Shown piece by piece: positions 28,594 through 39,231 of a DNA stretch of 64,000 nt. The position numbers and the translations under genes are program-made. The notes beneath the pieces were generated by a model. It did no database searches and was not told where the DNA came from. It was given only the letters and a program-made list of their open reading frames with translations. Position 1 is the stretch's first letter; every line of letters starts with the position of its first letter. The DNA is from Modestobacter roseus. GTDB taxonomy: Bacteria; Actinomycetota; Actinomycetes; Mycobacteriales; Geodermatophilaceae. The stretch covers positions 2,790,001 to 2,854,000 of the forward strand of contig NZ_VLKF01000001.1 of NCBI RefSeq assembly GCF_007994135.1. The letters run 5' to 3'.

Positions 28594-29370
28594 TCAGCCA
28601 CGCACGGTGAAGGCCCCTGCTGAGGGCACCGCCCCAGGGGTCGCGGTGCGCCGCGGGGTCGCGGCGACGACCGCCGCGAGCACGGGCGTGTCGGCCGACC
28701 GGCCGTGCCGTGCCACCGCCCGCAGCGCCCGGGCTGCCTCGGTCAGGGTGGCCCCGCTGGTGACCACGTCGTCGACCAGGACCAGGACACCGGAGGGCGC
28801 CGGCCGCCTCCGGGCGGCGAACCGGCCGGCCAGGTTGGCCTGCCGGTCGCGCGCCCCCAGCCCCGCGCTGTCCACGGCTCCCCGGGGTCGCCGCAGCAGC
28901 GGGACGGTCGACGCCGGCACGCCTGCGGCGCGCAGTTCGGCCACCGCGCGGCCGGCCAGCTCGCGCACGTGGTCCCGGCCGCGGGCCCGGACCGCCGCCG
29001 CCGACCTCGGCACCGGCACGAGCAGGACCGGCGCCCCGGCGTCCGGCGGTCGCGCCAGGCCGGCGAGCACGACGACGACCGACAGCGCCAGCGCGGTGCC
29101 CAGCGGTACGGCCAGCTCCGCGCGCCCGTGCTCCTTGAACGCGACCACCGCCGGGCGGACCGGCCCGGCGTAGGCGCCCGCGGCGACGGTGGGCGGGAAG
29201 CCCGGGGGGTGCCGACGCGGCTGGGCCAGCCGGGGGCGGGCCAGCAGCACCCGGCAGCGCACGCACAGCACCGGCCCGGGGACCGCGCAGCCGGCACAGG
29301 TCCGGGGCAGCACCAGGTCGGCCAGCGTCCGGGCGGCGTCCCCCAGCCGGCCGGACGGCGTCGTGCCCAT
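28594..29370 (-). CDS. ComF-family phosphoribosyltransferase-like protein
   Basis: A 258-residue ComF/GntX family protein. An N-terminal zinc site (CAGCAVPGPVLCVRCR) is followed by the PRTase fold with the PRPP-loop-like LVLVDDVVTSGATLTEA near residue 205. ComF functions in DNA uptake in competent bacteria; in Actinobacteria the family is widespread and its role uncertain. It lies between lpqB and hpf as in mycobacteria (Rv3242c). Confidence 0.88.
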   Translation of the reverse strand: MGTTPSGRLGDAARTLADLVLPRTCAGCAVPGPVLCVRCRVLLARPRLAQPRRHPPGFPPTVAAGAYAGPVRPAVVAFKEHGRAELAVPLGTALALSVVVVLAGLARPPDAGAPVLLVPVPRSAAAVRARGRDHVRELAGRAVAELRAAGVPASTVPLLRRPRGAVDSAGLGARDRQANLAGRFAARRRPAPSGVLVLVDDVVTSGATLTEAARALRAVARHGRSADTPVLAAVVAATPRRTATPGAVPSAGAFTVRG

Positions 29371-29466
29371 GCCCGCCAGGCTGCCCGGTGACCACGGGCT
29401 CAGCCGCCGGCCACGATGCCCTGGGGACGACCGGCACCACTGGGGACGGCGACCGCCCCCGGCGGC

Positions 29467-31197
29467 TCAGAGCGGGTAGAAGGGCGCGGCCCCGGCCAGT
29501 GGTCCGGCGCTGCGGATCGGCGTCACCCAGGTGCCGCTGACCAGCTGCCAGATGGTGCCGTCGGCGCTGACCAGCAGCGGGCGGCCCGGCGCGGCGGCCA
29601 GGCCGGTGCGGTCACCGGGCAGGCCGGCGGTGGCCAGCTGGGTCAGCGCCCAGCCGTCGACGTCGACCGACCAGGGCACGGCGCGCTCCTCCCCTGCGGC
29701 GGCGGCCAGGACGACCAGCGCGTCCGCGCTCCGCCACGCCACGTCGGTGACCTGGCGCAGGGAGGGGGCGATCGAGCGCAGGTCGCGGACGCTGACCGCC
29801 TCCTCGTCACGGACCACGGTGCCGACGTACAGCCGGCCGCCGTCGGGGCCCTGGATGACCACGGCCGCACGGACGCCGTCCGGCGACAGCTCGAAGGCGG
29901 TGGCCCGCCCCAGGCCGGCCAGCGTCGTCGCGCTGACCGTCTGCGGGGCGCCTCCGGCGGCGAGCCGGACCACCTCGGTGCCGTCGCGGACGGTCCAGAC
30001 CTCCGCGCGCGGACCGGCGCTGGTCGGCGGGGTGAACCCCGGGCCGCCGAGCACCGGCGCCATCTCCCCGCCGTAGGGCCCGGCGAACAGGGTGGCCGGC
30101 GCACCCGTCGGGGACACCGTGGTGGAGACCCCCGCCGTCAGCCCCAGCGCGCCCTCCCGGTCGGTGGTGATCGCCGCGGACTGGAGCCCGTAGACGCCCT
30201 CCCCGGCCGGGCCCGGCGCCGGCTCGCCGTCGGTGGCCCGGCGGAGCGCGCCGTCGGCCAGGTAGTGCCCGACGGCGTCGGCCGGCGCGTAGTCCGGGTC
30301 CAGCCGCACCCAGTCGTCGATGGTCTGGGTGACGGGCAGGTCGGCGACGTCCAGCGGCTGGCCGTCCCGGAGCACCTCGACCGCCCCCAGCCCGGCCCGG
30401 ACCAGGGTCCAGACCAGCTGGCCGGCCGCGGCCTCCAGCGTCGTGTCGGTGACCTGGTCCGGCCAGGTGAGGTCGACCGTCGCCGTCTGCCCGGACACCT
30501 CGACGGCGCTGCGCAGCTCCGCACCCGCCAGCGGGTTCTCCACCCCGGCCGCGAGGGTCGGTGCCGGGCCGGCGATCAGCCGTTCCACCAGGAGGTTGAG
30601 CTGGGCGTCCCCGGAGACCAGGTAGCGGGGGTCGGGCACGACCCGGCTGCGCGTGGGGTCGAGGAAGAAGGCGTCGAGCTGGTCGTAGGTGCGCTCGAAG
30701 TCCGGCTGCAGCATGACCAGCCCGGGCGGTGGGTCGGTGATCCGCCACTCCCCGTCCTCCTCGACGAGGGTGAACGACCGGTTGTACGGCTCGTCGCCGG
30801 CGATGGTGAACACCCCCCGCCGATCGACGGTGCCCACCTGGGACGCGGTCACCTCCACGGTGCCCGGCTGGGTGCGCACCGCCGCGTAGTCGCGGCTGAT
30901 GATCGTGACGCCGTCGGCGTCGGACCAGGACTCCGCGGCGCCGGCCGCCAGGTACTGCCGAGCCACCGGGTGGTTGCGGGCCGGGCTGGCGCTGGCCTCG
31001 ATGAACCCGCGGACGACCTCCTCCGGCGTGGCTCCGGCCACCGGCCCGAAGGGCTCCACGCCGACGTCCCCGCTGGGTGGCTGGGCCACCTGGGTGATCC
31101 GCACGGTGGGTGAGCTGCTCGGCACGGTGCTGCAGCCGGCCAGCAGGAGGACCGCCAGCAGGCTCAGCAGGGCGGCGCACCGCCGCGGCGCGGTCAC
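29467..31197 (-). CDS. lpqB: Lipoprotein LpqB, MtrAB accessory protein
   Basis: A 576-residue lipoprotein: basic start, hydrophobic run and lipobox LLAGC (Cys22), then a GerMN domain (about 190-320, PRYLVSGDAQLNLLVERLI) and a beta-propeller-like Gmad1 C-terminal half. LpqB interacts with the sensor kinase MtrB and modulates MtrA phosphorylation and cell division in mycobacteria. The GTG start overlaps the mtrB stop (GTGA), so mtrB and lpqB are translationally coupled. Confidence 0.95.
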   Translation of the reverse strand: MTAPRRCAALLSLLAVLLLAGCSTVPSSSPTVRITQVAQPPSGDVGVEPFGPVAGATPEEVVRGFIEASASPARNHPVARQYLAAGAAESWSDADGVTIISRDYAAVRTQPGTVEVTASQVGTVDRRGVFTIAGDEPYNRSFTLVEEDGEWRITDPPPGLVMLQPDFERTYDQLDAFFLDPTRSRVVPDPRYLVSGDAQLNLLVERLIAGPAPTLAAGVENPLAGAELRSAVEVSGQTATVDLTWPDQVTDTTLEAAAGQLVWTLVRAGLGAVEVLRDGQPLDVADLPVTQTIDDWVRLDPDYAPADAVGHYLADGALRRATDGEPAPGPAGEGVYGLQSAAITTDREGALGLTAGVSTTVSPTGAPATLFAGPYGGEMAPVLGGPGFTPPTSAGPRAEVWTVRDGTEVVRLAAGGAPQTVSATTLAGLGRATAFELSPDGVRAAVVIQGPDGGRLYVGTVVRDEEAVSVRDLRSIAPSLRQVTDVAWRSADALVVLAAAAGEERAVPWSVDVDGWALTQLATAGLPGDRTGLAAAPGRPLLVSADGTIWQLVSGTWVTPIRSAGPLAGAAPFYPL

Positions 31198-32927
31198 GGG
31201 GCGTCCTCCGTCCGGCGCGGCGCGGCCGGGCGCAGCGGCAGCGGGCTGCTGGTCAGCGACTCCCCCGCGGTCAGCGGCACGGTCAGCCGGAACTGGGCCC
31301 CCTGCCCCGGCTGACCCCAGACCTGCAGCCAGCCGCCGTGCAGCCGGGCGTCCTCCAGGCTGATCGACAGCCCCAGCCCGCTGCCGCCCACGGTGCGCAC
31401 CCGCGAGGGGTCGGCGCGCCAGAAACGGTCGAAGACGTGCTGGGCGTCGGCGCTGCTCAGCCCGACGCCGTGGTCCCGCACGGTGATCGCCGCCGCACTG
31501 CCGGAGGCGGCCAGGGTCAGCTCGACCGGGCGCCCGGTGCCGTGCTCGATCGCATTGCCCACCAGGTTGCGCAGCACCCGCTCGATCCGCCGGCCGTCGA
31601 CCTCGGCCACCACCGGCGTGGCCGGCAGCTCGACGCGCAGGTCGCAGGCGTGCAGGTCCGCCAGCGCGGTCATCCCGTCGACCGTCTGCTCGACCAGTCG
31701 CCGCAGGTCCTGTGCCTCGGCCTCCAGGACCGCCGCACCGGCGTCGTAGCGGCTGATCTCCAGCAGGTCCGACAGCAGCACCTCGAAGCGGTTGAGCTCG
31801 GCCTGCAGCAGCTCCGCGGAGCGGGCCACCGCCGGGTCGAACTCCTGGCGGGCGTCGTGCAGCACGGCCGCCGCCATCTGCACCGTCGTCAGCGGGGTGC
31901 GCAGCTCGTGCGACACGTCGGAGGTGAAGCGCTGCTGCAGCTGGGACAGCGCCTCGAGCTGGGTGATCTGGCGCTGCAGGCTGTCGGCCATCGCGTTGAA
32001 GCTGGTGGCCAGCCGGGCCAGCTCGTCCTCGCCACGCACGGCCAGGCGCTCCTCCAGGTGTCCCTCGGCCAGGCGCTGGGCGCTGCCGGCGGCGCGCCGC
32101 ACCGGGTCGACGACCAGGCGGGTGACCAGCACCCCGATGCCCACCACGAACAGCACCAGGGCGGTGCCGCTGATCACCACGGTGCTGCGGATCAGGTCCA
32201 GGCTCTCCTGCTCCTGGTCCAGCGGGAAGGCGAAGTACAGCTCGACCTGCTCCCCCGCCCCCGCGTCGGTGAGCACCGGCGCGCCGACCAGCAGGGTGGG
32301 CACCGGCTCGCCCTCGTCGTTGGGCACCGGCGCGTAGCGGTAGGCCTGCGACCCGGTCGCCACCTCCGCGCGCAGGTCGGCCGGGAGCGCCGGGTAGACG
32401 TCGCGCCGGCTGACCGCCGGCCGTTCGAAGTCACCGGAGCGGTAGAGCATCACGACGTTGAAGTCACCCGCGGCGCCACCGCGCTCCTGCAGCCCCCGGA
32501 CGGTGCGGGCGAGCGCGGACCGCACGCTGGCGGAGTCACTGGTGGCGATCCCGCTGACCTCGGACTGGGCGAACGGGATCCCGTTGAGCGACTGGTCGAT
32601 CGCCGCCTGCTCCTTCACGCCCAGCAGCTGGTCGGTGATCTGGCGGAACAGCACCAGGCTGACGACGACCACCACCGCACCCGCGACGACCACGGTGATC
32701 GAGGCGACCCGCAGCTGCAGCGAGGACCGCCACGCCTGCAGCACCCGGCGGGCCAGCCGCCAGCTGCCGACCAGCGCCTTGCGCCGGAAGCGCCGCGCCC
32801 GGCGGGCCAGGCCGCGCCGCAGCCGCTGTGTGGTGCTCGGCGGCCGCTTCGCCGGCACGGTCGCCCGGGGCGCCGGGTCCGGCCCGGTCGCCGGCGGCGC
32901 CGTCGGGGCGGGTCGGACGGTGCTCAC
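31194..32927 (-). CDS. mtrB: Sensor histidine kinase MtrB
   Basis: A 577-residue kinase. A 65-residue basic N-terminal extension is followed by TM1 (VASITVVVAGAVVVVVSLVLF), an extracytoplasmic sensor of about 150 residues, TM2 near residue 250, HAMP, HisKA (FTSDVSHELRTPLT) and HATPase (NAIEHG, DHGVGL, GGSGLGLSI). With MtrA it controls cell-wall hydrolases, DnaA-linked replication and division. Immediately upstream lies a repeat array that separates it from mtrA. Confidence 0.96.
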   Translation of the reverse strand: MSTVRPAPTAPPATGPDPAPRATVPAKRPPSTTQRLRRGLARRARRFRRKALVGSWRLARRVLQAWRSSLQLRVASITVVVAGAVVVVVSLVLFRQITDQLLGVKEQAAIDQSLNGIPFAQSEVSGIATSDSASVRSALARTVRGLQERGGAAGDFNVVMLYRSGDFERPAVSRRDVYPALPADLRAEVATGSQAYRYAPVPNDEGEPVPTLLVGAPVLTDAGAGEQVELYFAFPLDQEQESLDLIRSTVVISGTALVLFVVGIGVLVTRLVVDPVRRAAGSAQRLAEGHLEERLAVRGEDELARLATSFNAMADSLQRQITQLEALSQLQQRFTSDVSHELRTPLTTVQMAAAVLHDARQEFDPAVARSAELLQAELNRFEVLLSDLLEISRYDAGAAVLEAEAQDLRRLVEQTVDGMTALADLHACDLRVELPATPVVAEVDGRRIERVLRNLVGNAIEHGTGRPVELTLAASGSAAAITVRDHGVGLSSADAQHVFDRFWRADPSRVRTVGGSGLGLSISLEDARLHGGWLQVWGQPGQGAQFRLTVPLTAGESLTSSPLPLRPAAPRRTEDAP

Positions 32928-32939
32928 CGGACCGACGGC

Positions 32940-33093
32940 CCGCTCACGGTGCCCACGGGCTCGCTCACGGCGCCCACTGGCTCGCTCCGCTCACGGGGGC
33001 CCGCTCCGCTCACGGTGCCCACTGGCTCGCTCCCGCGGCCCGCTCCGCTCCTCGCTCGCTGGCGCTCGCTGCGATGCTCACGGCCCGCTGCGC

Positions 33094-33110
<17 letters not shown>
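32940..33110. repeat. Imperfect direct-repeat array between mtrA and mtrB
   Basis: About seven units beginning GCTCACGG follow each other, for example GCTCACGGTGCCCACGGG near 32942, GCTCACGGCGCCCACTGG near 32963 and GCTCACGGTGCCCACTGG near 33008, interspersed with GCTCGCTCC segments and GCTCACGGGGGCCC copies. The last copy runs over the mtrA stop codon. Elsewhere in this compact window mtrA-type operon partners overlap or lie a few bases apart, so 166 nt of repeats inside a two-component operon is unusual. Confidence 0.7.
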
Positions 33111-33801
<691 letters not shown>

Positions 33802-33857
33802 GGCGCCATTGTGCGTGACGGAGCCCGGCAATCGTTCCCACCCGGCCGGGAAAGCCA

Positions 33858-33891
33858 CCCGTCCCTCACCCCGGCCGGGGTGAGGGACGGG
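33858..33891. terminator. Perfect 17-bp palindromic terminator between ahcY and mtrA
   Basis: CCCGTCCCTCACCCCGG (33858-33874) is followed directly by its exact complement (33875-33891). In the minus direction it starts 25 nt past the ahcY stop and precedes the mtrA promoter, so it is most likely the ahcY terminator that insulates mtrA. Confidence 0.8.
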
Positions 33892-33915
33892 CAGATGACC
33901 TGCTCGAACGGGCCG

Positions 33916-35412
<1,497 letters not shown>

Positions 35413-35543
35413 GTCGCTCCAGTGTCCGGCCCACCTGGTCGGCGGGCTGTCGTCGGTCGCTGAGTCGCCTGACGATCGGTCAGGCGGACGCGGTGAGCGA
35501 GCATGCCGAGGCTTCGGCGGGGCTCGTGCCGCGTCCCAGGGTA
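35413..35543 (-). promoter_or_regulatory. ahcY promoter and structured leader
   Basis: TACCCT (35543-35538) is a likely -10 box, giving a 5' leader of about 118 nt. The leader contains the hairpin GCCTGAC-CGATC-GTCAGGC (centred near 35477) and a second GC-rich region before the CTGGAGCGAC ribosome-binding site. A SAH riboswitch would make sense here, but the conserved SAH-element core was not recognised by eye. Confidence 0.4.
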
Positions 35544-35594
35544 GTGCCAGGCGGGGTGCCGCACCCGCCACCCGCCGTAGGCGGGCGGCCGGCG

Positions 35595-36770
35595 TCAGCG
35601 CAGCGCGGTGGTGCTCCGGTAGAGCACCGCAGGGCCGCGGGCGGTGATCGGGGCGCCGGCCGGCACGAACGCCGACTGCCCCTGCTCCAGGACCAGCTCG
35701 CCGTCGGCCGCGGTCAGCCGGGCGGTGCCCTCGGCGCACAGCAGCAGCTGCGGGCCGGAGGTGGTCAGCACGCCGGGGTCGACGTCGACCTGGCACCGGG
35801 TCAGGTCGAAGTCGTCGACCGGCACCGGGTACCGCAGGCCGCCGGGGCCGAGCACCGGGTGGATCACCGGGACCCGGCCGTCGGTGAAGTCGAGCACCTC
35901 GATCAGCGCGGCCAGGTCGACGTGCTTGCTGGTGAGGCCACCGCGCAGGACGTTGTCCGAGCTGGCCATCACCTCAACGCCGGCCCCGCACAGGTAGGCG
36001 TGCAGGTTGCCCGCGGGCAGGAAGACGGCCTCCCCCGGGGCCAGGCGCAGGTGGTTGCACATCAGCGAGATGACGACGCCGGGATCACCGGGGTACGTCT
36101 CGGCGAGCGACGCCGCCCAGCGGTAGGTGTTGATGAACTCCGGGTCGTGCGCGGCCACGAAGGACGCCGCCCGCGCGGCCACCGCCGACACCAGCGAGGT
36201 CTTGCGCAGCGCCGAGAGCGCCAGCAGCTGCGGGATCGCGGCGCGCAACCCGCCGGTGGCCAGCGCCGCGATCGTCGGCATCAGCTCGGGCAGCTGGAGC
36301 TTGGCCAGGCAGTGCAGCGACTCCTCGACCGGGCGGAAACCGCACAGCGCCTCGACCGGGGTGATCGCGAGCAGGATCTCCGGCTTGTGGAAGGGGTCCT
36401 TGAAGGTCCGCGTCGGGTCGTCGTGCGGTACCCCGGCGGCCTCCTCGGCGGCGAAGCCCACCTCGGCCTGCGCCGTGGTGGGGTGCGCCTGCAGCGACAG
36501 CGGGGTGTCGGCGGCGAGCACCTTCATCAGGAAGGGCAGCCGGGGCCCGAAGCGATCGCGCACCCGGGTGCCCAGCAGCTCGTCGGGGTTCGCGGCGATC
36601 GCCTGGTCCAGTCCGGTGCCGTCGGCGAGCCGGCTCGGGGCGTCGGGGTGGGCGCCCATCCAGAGCTCGGCGAAGGGCTGCTCGGCCGGTGAGGGCAGGC
36701 CGAGCAGCTCGGGGATGACCGTCCGGCTCCCCCATGGGTAGTGCCGAACCGGGCTGTCCAGCTGCCACAT
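35595..36770 (-). CDS. manA: Mannose-6-phosphate isomerase, class I
   Basis: A 391-residue type I phosphomannose isomerase interconverting fructose-6-P and mannose-6-P. Zinc-site motifs are SLQAHP and HKPEILLAI, and the C-terminal cupin contains [21 protein letters not shown]. The longer frame to 36857 is rejected: ATG 36770 gives the classical start [15 protein letters not shown] and lies 8 nt after TAGCCT (36784-36779). With manB and manC it supplies GDP-mannose. Confidence 0.95.
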   Translation of the reverse strand: MWQLDSPVRHYPWGSRTVIPELLGLPSPAEQPFAELWMGAHPDAPSRLADGTGLDQAIAANPDELLGTRVRDRFGPRLPFLMKVLAADTPLSLQAHPTTAQAEVGFAAEEAAGVPHDDPTRTFKDPFHKPEILLAITPVEALCGFRPVEESLHCLAKLQLPELMPTIAALATGGLRAAIPQLLALSALRKTSLVSAVAARAASFVAAHDPEFINTYRWAASLAETYPGDPGVVISLMCNHLRLAPGEAVFLPAGNLHAYLCGAGVEVMASSDNVLRGGLTSKHVDLAALIEVLDFTDGRVPVIHPVLGPGGLRYPVPVDDFDLTRCQVDVDPGVLTTSGPQLLLCAEGTARLTAADGELVLEQGQSAFVPAGAPITARGPAVLYRSTTALR

Positions 36771-36853
36771 CGCTTCGGAGGCTACCGGTGGAGTGGTCAC
36801 CTCCGAGCTGTCGGCAGCCTCCCTCGCGGACTGGAGGCCCTCGGCCCCGGTGC

Positions 36854-37840
36854 TCACCCGGCGGGGGCAGTCGCGTCAGCGACGGGCTGCGGCGCCCGCC
36901 GGATGTCGGGCTCGAGGTAGATGACCCGGGCGATCGGCACCGCCGCCCGGATCCGCGCCTCGGCGTCGTCGATGGCCTGCGCCACCGCACCTGCGGTCTC
37001 GTCGTGCCGGACGCCGATCTTCGCGGCCACCAGCAGTTCCTCCGGGCCCAGGTGCTGGGTGCGCATGTGGATCAGCTCGATGTCACCCGCGGCCAGTGCC
37101 CGCACGATCTGCCGCCGCACGTCCGGGGTCGCCGACTCCCCGAGCAGCAGGCTCTTGGTCTCCACGGCGAGCACGACGGCGATCACCACCAGCAGGACGC
37201 CGATGGCCACCGTGCCCAGCCCGTCGTAGACACCGTTGCCGGTGGCGGTGGACAGCCCCACGCCCAGCAGCGCGAACGCCAGACCGACCAGGGCACCGGT
37301 GTCCTCGAGCAGCACCACCGGCAGCTCGGGCGCCCGGGCGTGCCGGATGAAGCCCCACCAGCTCTCCCCCGGCTTCCGCACGGTGTTCGACTCCTTGACG
37401 GCCGTGCGCAGCGAGAAGGACTCCAGCGCGATCGCCACCACCAGCACGCCGATCGCCCAGGCCGGGGAGGTCAGCTCCTCCGGGTCCTGCAGCTTGTGCA
37501 CGCCCTCGTAGATCGCGAAGAGCCCGCCGACGCTGAACAGCACGATCGCGACGATGAACGCGTAGATGTAGCGGTCGCGCCCGAAGCCGAACGGGTGCTC
37601 CGGCGTCGCCGCGCGCGTGGCGCGCCTGCCGCCGACGAGCAGCAGCACCTGGTTGCCGGAGTCGGCCACCGAGTGGATGGACTCGGCGAGCATCGAGGAG
37701 GCGCCGGTCACCAGGAACGCGACGAACTTGGCGATCGCGATGCCGATGTTCGCCAGCATGGCGGCGAGGATCGCCTTGGTGCTCCCGCCGTGCCCACCAC
37801 CGTCGGAGCCGTGGTCCTCCGGTGCCGGGGTGTCGCTCAT
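36854..37840 (-). CDS. Cation diffusion facilitator family transporter
   Basis: A 328-residue CDF protein with a His/Gly/Asp-rich N-terminus, about six membrane helices and a cytoplasmic domain. The metal-site signature is SMLAESIHSVADSGNQ (HxxxD); a second is LLEDTGALVGL. CDF proteins export Zn, Fe, Mn or Co by proton antiport; the metal is not readable. The start overlaps the SIS-domain gene (ATGA), so it is the last gene of the manB-trm112-SIS operon. Confidence 0.9.
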   Translation of the reverse strand: MSDTPAPEDHGSDGGGHGGSTKAILAAMLANIGIAIAKFVAFLVTGASSMLAESIHSVADSGNQVLLLVGGRRATRAATPEHPFGFGRDRYIYAFIVAIVLFSVGGLFAIYEGVHKLQDPEELTSPAWAIGVLVVAIALESFSLRTAVKESNTVRKPGESWWGFIRHARAPELPVVLLEDTGALVGLAFALLGVGLSTATGNGVYDGLGTVAIGVLLVVIAVVLAVETKSLLLGESATPDVRRQIVRALAAGDIELIHMRTQHLGPEELLVAAKIGVRHDETAGAVAQAIDDAEARIRAAVPIARVIYLEPDIRRAPQPVADATAPAG

Positions 37841-38982
37841 GAGCCCAGTGCCCTCTCGTGGTCCAGCGCGAGCGCCAGGTAGACGGCGCTGAAGTCGGCG
37901 ACGGCCAGCTGCCGGGCCAGCCGGGCCAGCCGGGGGTGGCGCTCGCTGTCGTCCTCATCGGCCAGCCGGCTCACCGGCACGTTGTGCTCCGCGGCGATCC
38001 GGAGCACCTCGGCCATCGCCTCGCCGGCCGACCGGGGCTCCCGCTCGTGCGCGCCCTCGGTTGCCCCGGCGCCGGCGTCGCGCAGGGTCAGCAGCCGCAA
38101 CCGCCGGCCGGCGTCCTCGGCCCGGTCCCGGAAGAAGTCGTCCTGGCCGCCCTCCGGTGCCAGCGGACCGGCGAGCACGGTGCGCGCGGCGACCCGCTGG
38201 TCGGGCAGCCGGAAGGTGCTCGCCGGCAGCCCGGCGAGGGTGGCCAGCTGGTCGGCGACCCGGCCGGCCGCGGCGCCGGCCAGCGGCCCCTCCGCGACGA
38301 TCACCGGCAGCGCGTCGAGCAGCTCCAGCGCCAGGGTCTTCGCCGGGTTGACGAAGGACTCCCGGGCCGGACCGCACTCGGCGGCGACTGCGTCGAGCGC
38401 GTCGGCGACCGGCGCGACGTCGGCCGCGTCGGTGGGCAGCAGCCCGAGCTCGGCGGCGAGCAGCAGCATGGGGGTGAGCAGCGACCACAGCGTGGCGTGC
38501 CGCACCCGGTTGGCCGGCAGCGGCACGTAGGGGGCGCGGGCGTTCGCGCACGCGGCGTGCAGCGGGGCGTCGACGGCACCGATGCCGACGACCGCGACGC
38601 CGCGGCGGGCGGCCTCGTAGGCGGGGGCGACGGCGTACTGGCCCGCTCCGGTCCGGGTGGCGATCACCGCGATGTCCGAGGCGCCCATCCACACCGGCAG
38701 CGCCGGTCCGGGCACGACGTCGACGGTGACCGGGCTGGCCGGGCCGAGCAGGCTGCGCAGCACCTCGGCGGCCACCGCGCCCTCGCGCCGGCCGACGATG
38801 ACCAGGCCGCGCGGGCGGCCGCCCGCGGTGACCCGGCGCAGGTCGGTCTCGCCGGTCAGCGCGGCGGTCTCCCGCATCTGCGCCCCGGCGCCGGCGACCG
38901 CCGGCAGCAGACCGCGGGGGTCGCGGGCGCGCAGCAGGGAGAGGTCGTCGAGGACCTCCTCGGCGAGCTCCGGTGAGGTCAT
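37837..38982 (-). CDS. SIS-domain protein, phosphoglucose/phosphomannose isomerase-like (Rv3256c type)
   Basis: A 381-residue protein of the bifunctional PGI/PMI-like family, with SIS-type segments (RGLVIVGRREGAVAAEVL and DIAVIATRTGAGQY). It sits between manB and manA genes as Rv3256c does. Enzyme activity is not proven; the context suggests a part in mannose-phosphate metabolism. A GAGGGAG sequence precedes ATG 38982. Its stop overlaps the CDF gene. Confidence 0.82.
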   Translation of the reverse strand: MTSPELAEEVLDDLSLLRARDPRGLLPAVAGAGAQMRETAALTGETDLRRVTAGGRPRGLVIVGRREGAVAAEVLRSLLGPASPVTVDVVPGPALPVWMGASDIAVIATRTGAGQYAVAPAYEAARRGVAVVGIGAVDAPLHAACANARAPYVPLPANRVRHATLWSLLTPMLLLAAELGLLPTDAADVAPVADALDAVAAECGPARESFVNPAKTLALELLDALPVIVAEGPLAGAAAGRVADQLATLAGLPASTFRLPDQRVAARTVLAGPLAPEGGQDDFFRDRAEDAGRRLRLLTLRDAGAGATEGAHEREPRSAGEAMAEVLRIAAEHNVPVSRLADEDDSERHPRLARLARQLAVADFSAVYLALALDHERALGS

Positions 38983-39021
38983 GCCCGGCTCCCTCTCGTG
39001 GTCGTCATCAGGCCCCGGCCG

Positions 39022-39231
39022 TCACGACCGCAGCCGCGCCTCGTCCAGCAGCAGCACCGGGATGCCGTCGCGCACCGGGAAGGCCCGGGAGCAGGTCGGG
39101 CAGACCAGCTCCGCGGCCGGCACGTCGAGGGCCAGCGGGGTGTGGTGCACGTCCGGGCAGGCCAGGATCTCCAGCAGCGCCGGGTCGATGCCCAGGGTGT
39201 CGCCGCCCCCGCCCACCGCGTTCTCGGTCAT
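39022..39231 (-). CDS. Trm112-family zinc-binding protein
   Basis: A 69-residue protein with the zinc motif pair LEILACPDVH and ELVCPTCSRAF followed by PVRDGIPVLLLDEA, characteristic of Trm112/YcaR proteins, which act as small partners of methyltransferases or other enzymes. It starts at the ATGA overlap with manB and is the second gene of that operon. Confidence 0.9.
   Translation of the reverse strand: MTENAVGGGGDTLGIDPALLEILACPDVHHTPLALDVPAAELVCPTCSRAFPVRDGIPVLLLDEARLRS

Noticed and set aside
35413-35543. SAH riboswitch upstream of ahcY
   Set aside because: The expected conserved core could not be found by eye; only a hairpin and a leader are supported, so it is listed as a leader and not as a riboswitch.
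35595-36857. Extended manA start at 36857
   Set aside because: The extra 29 residues are not family-like, and a -10 hexamer lies 8 nt before ATG 36770.
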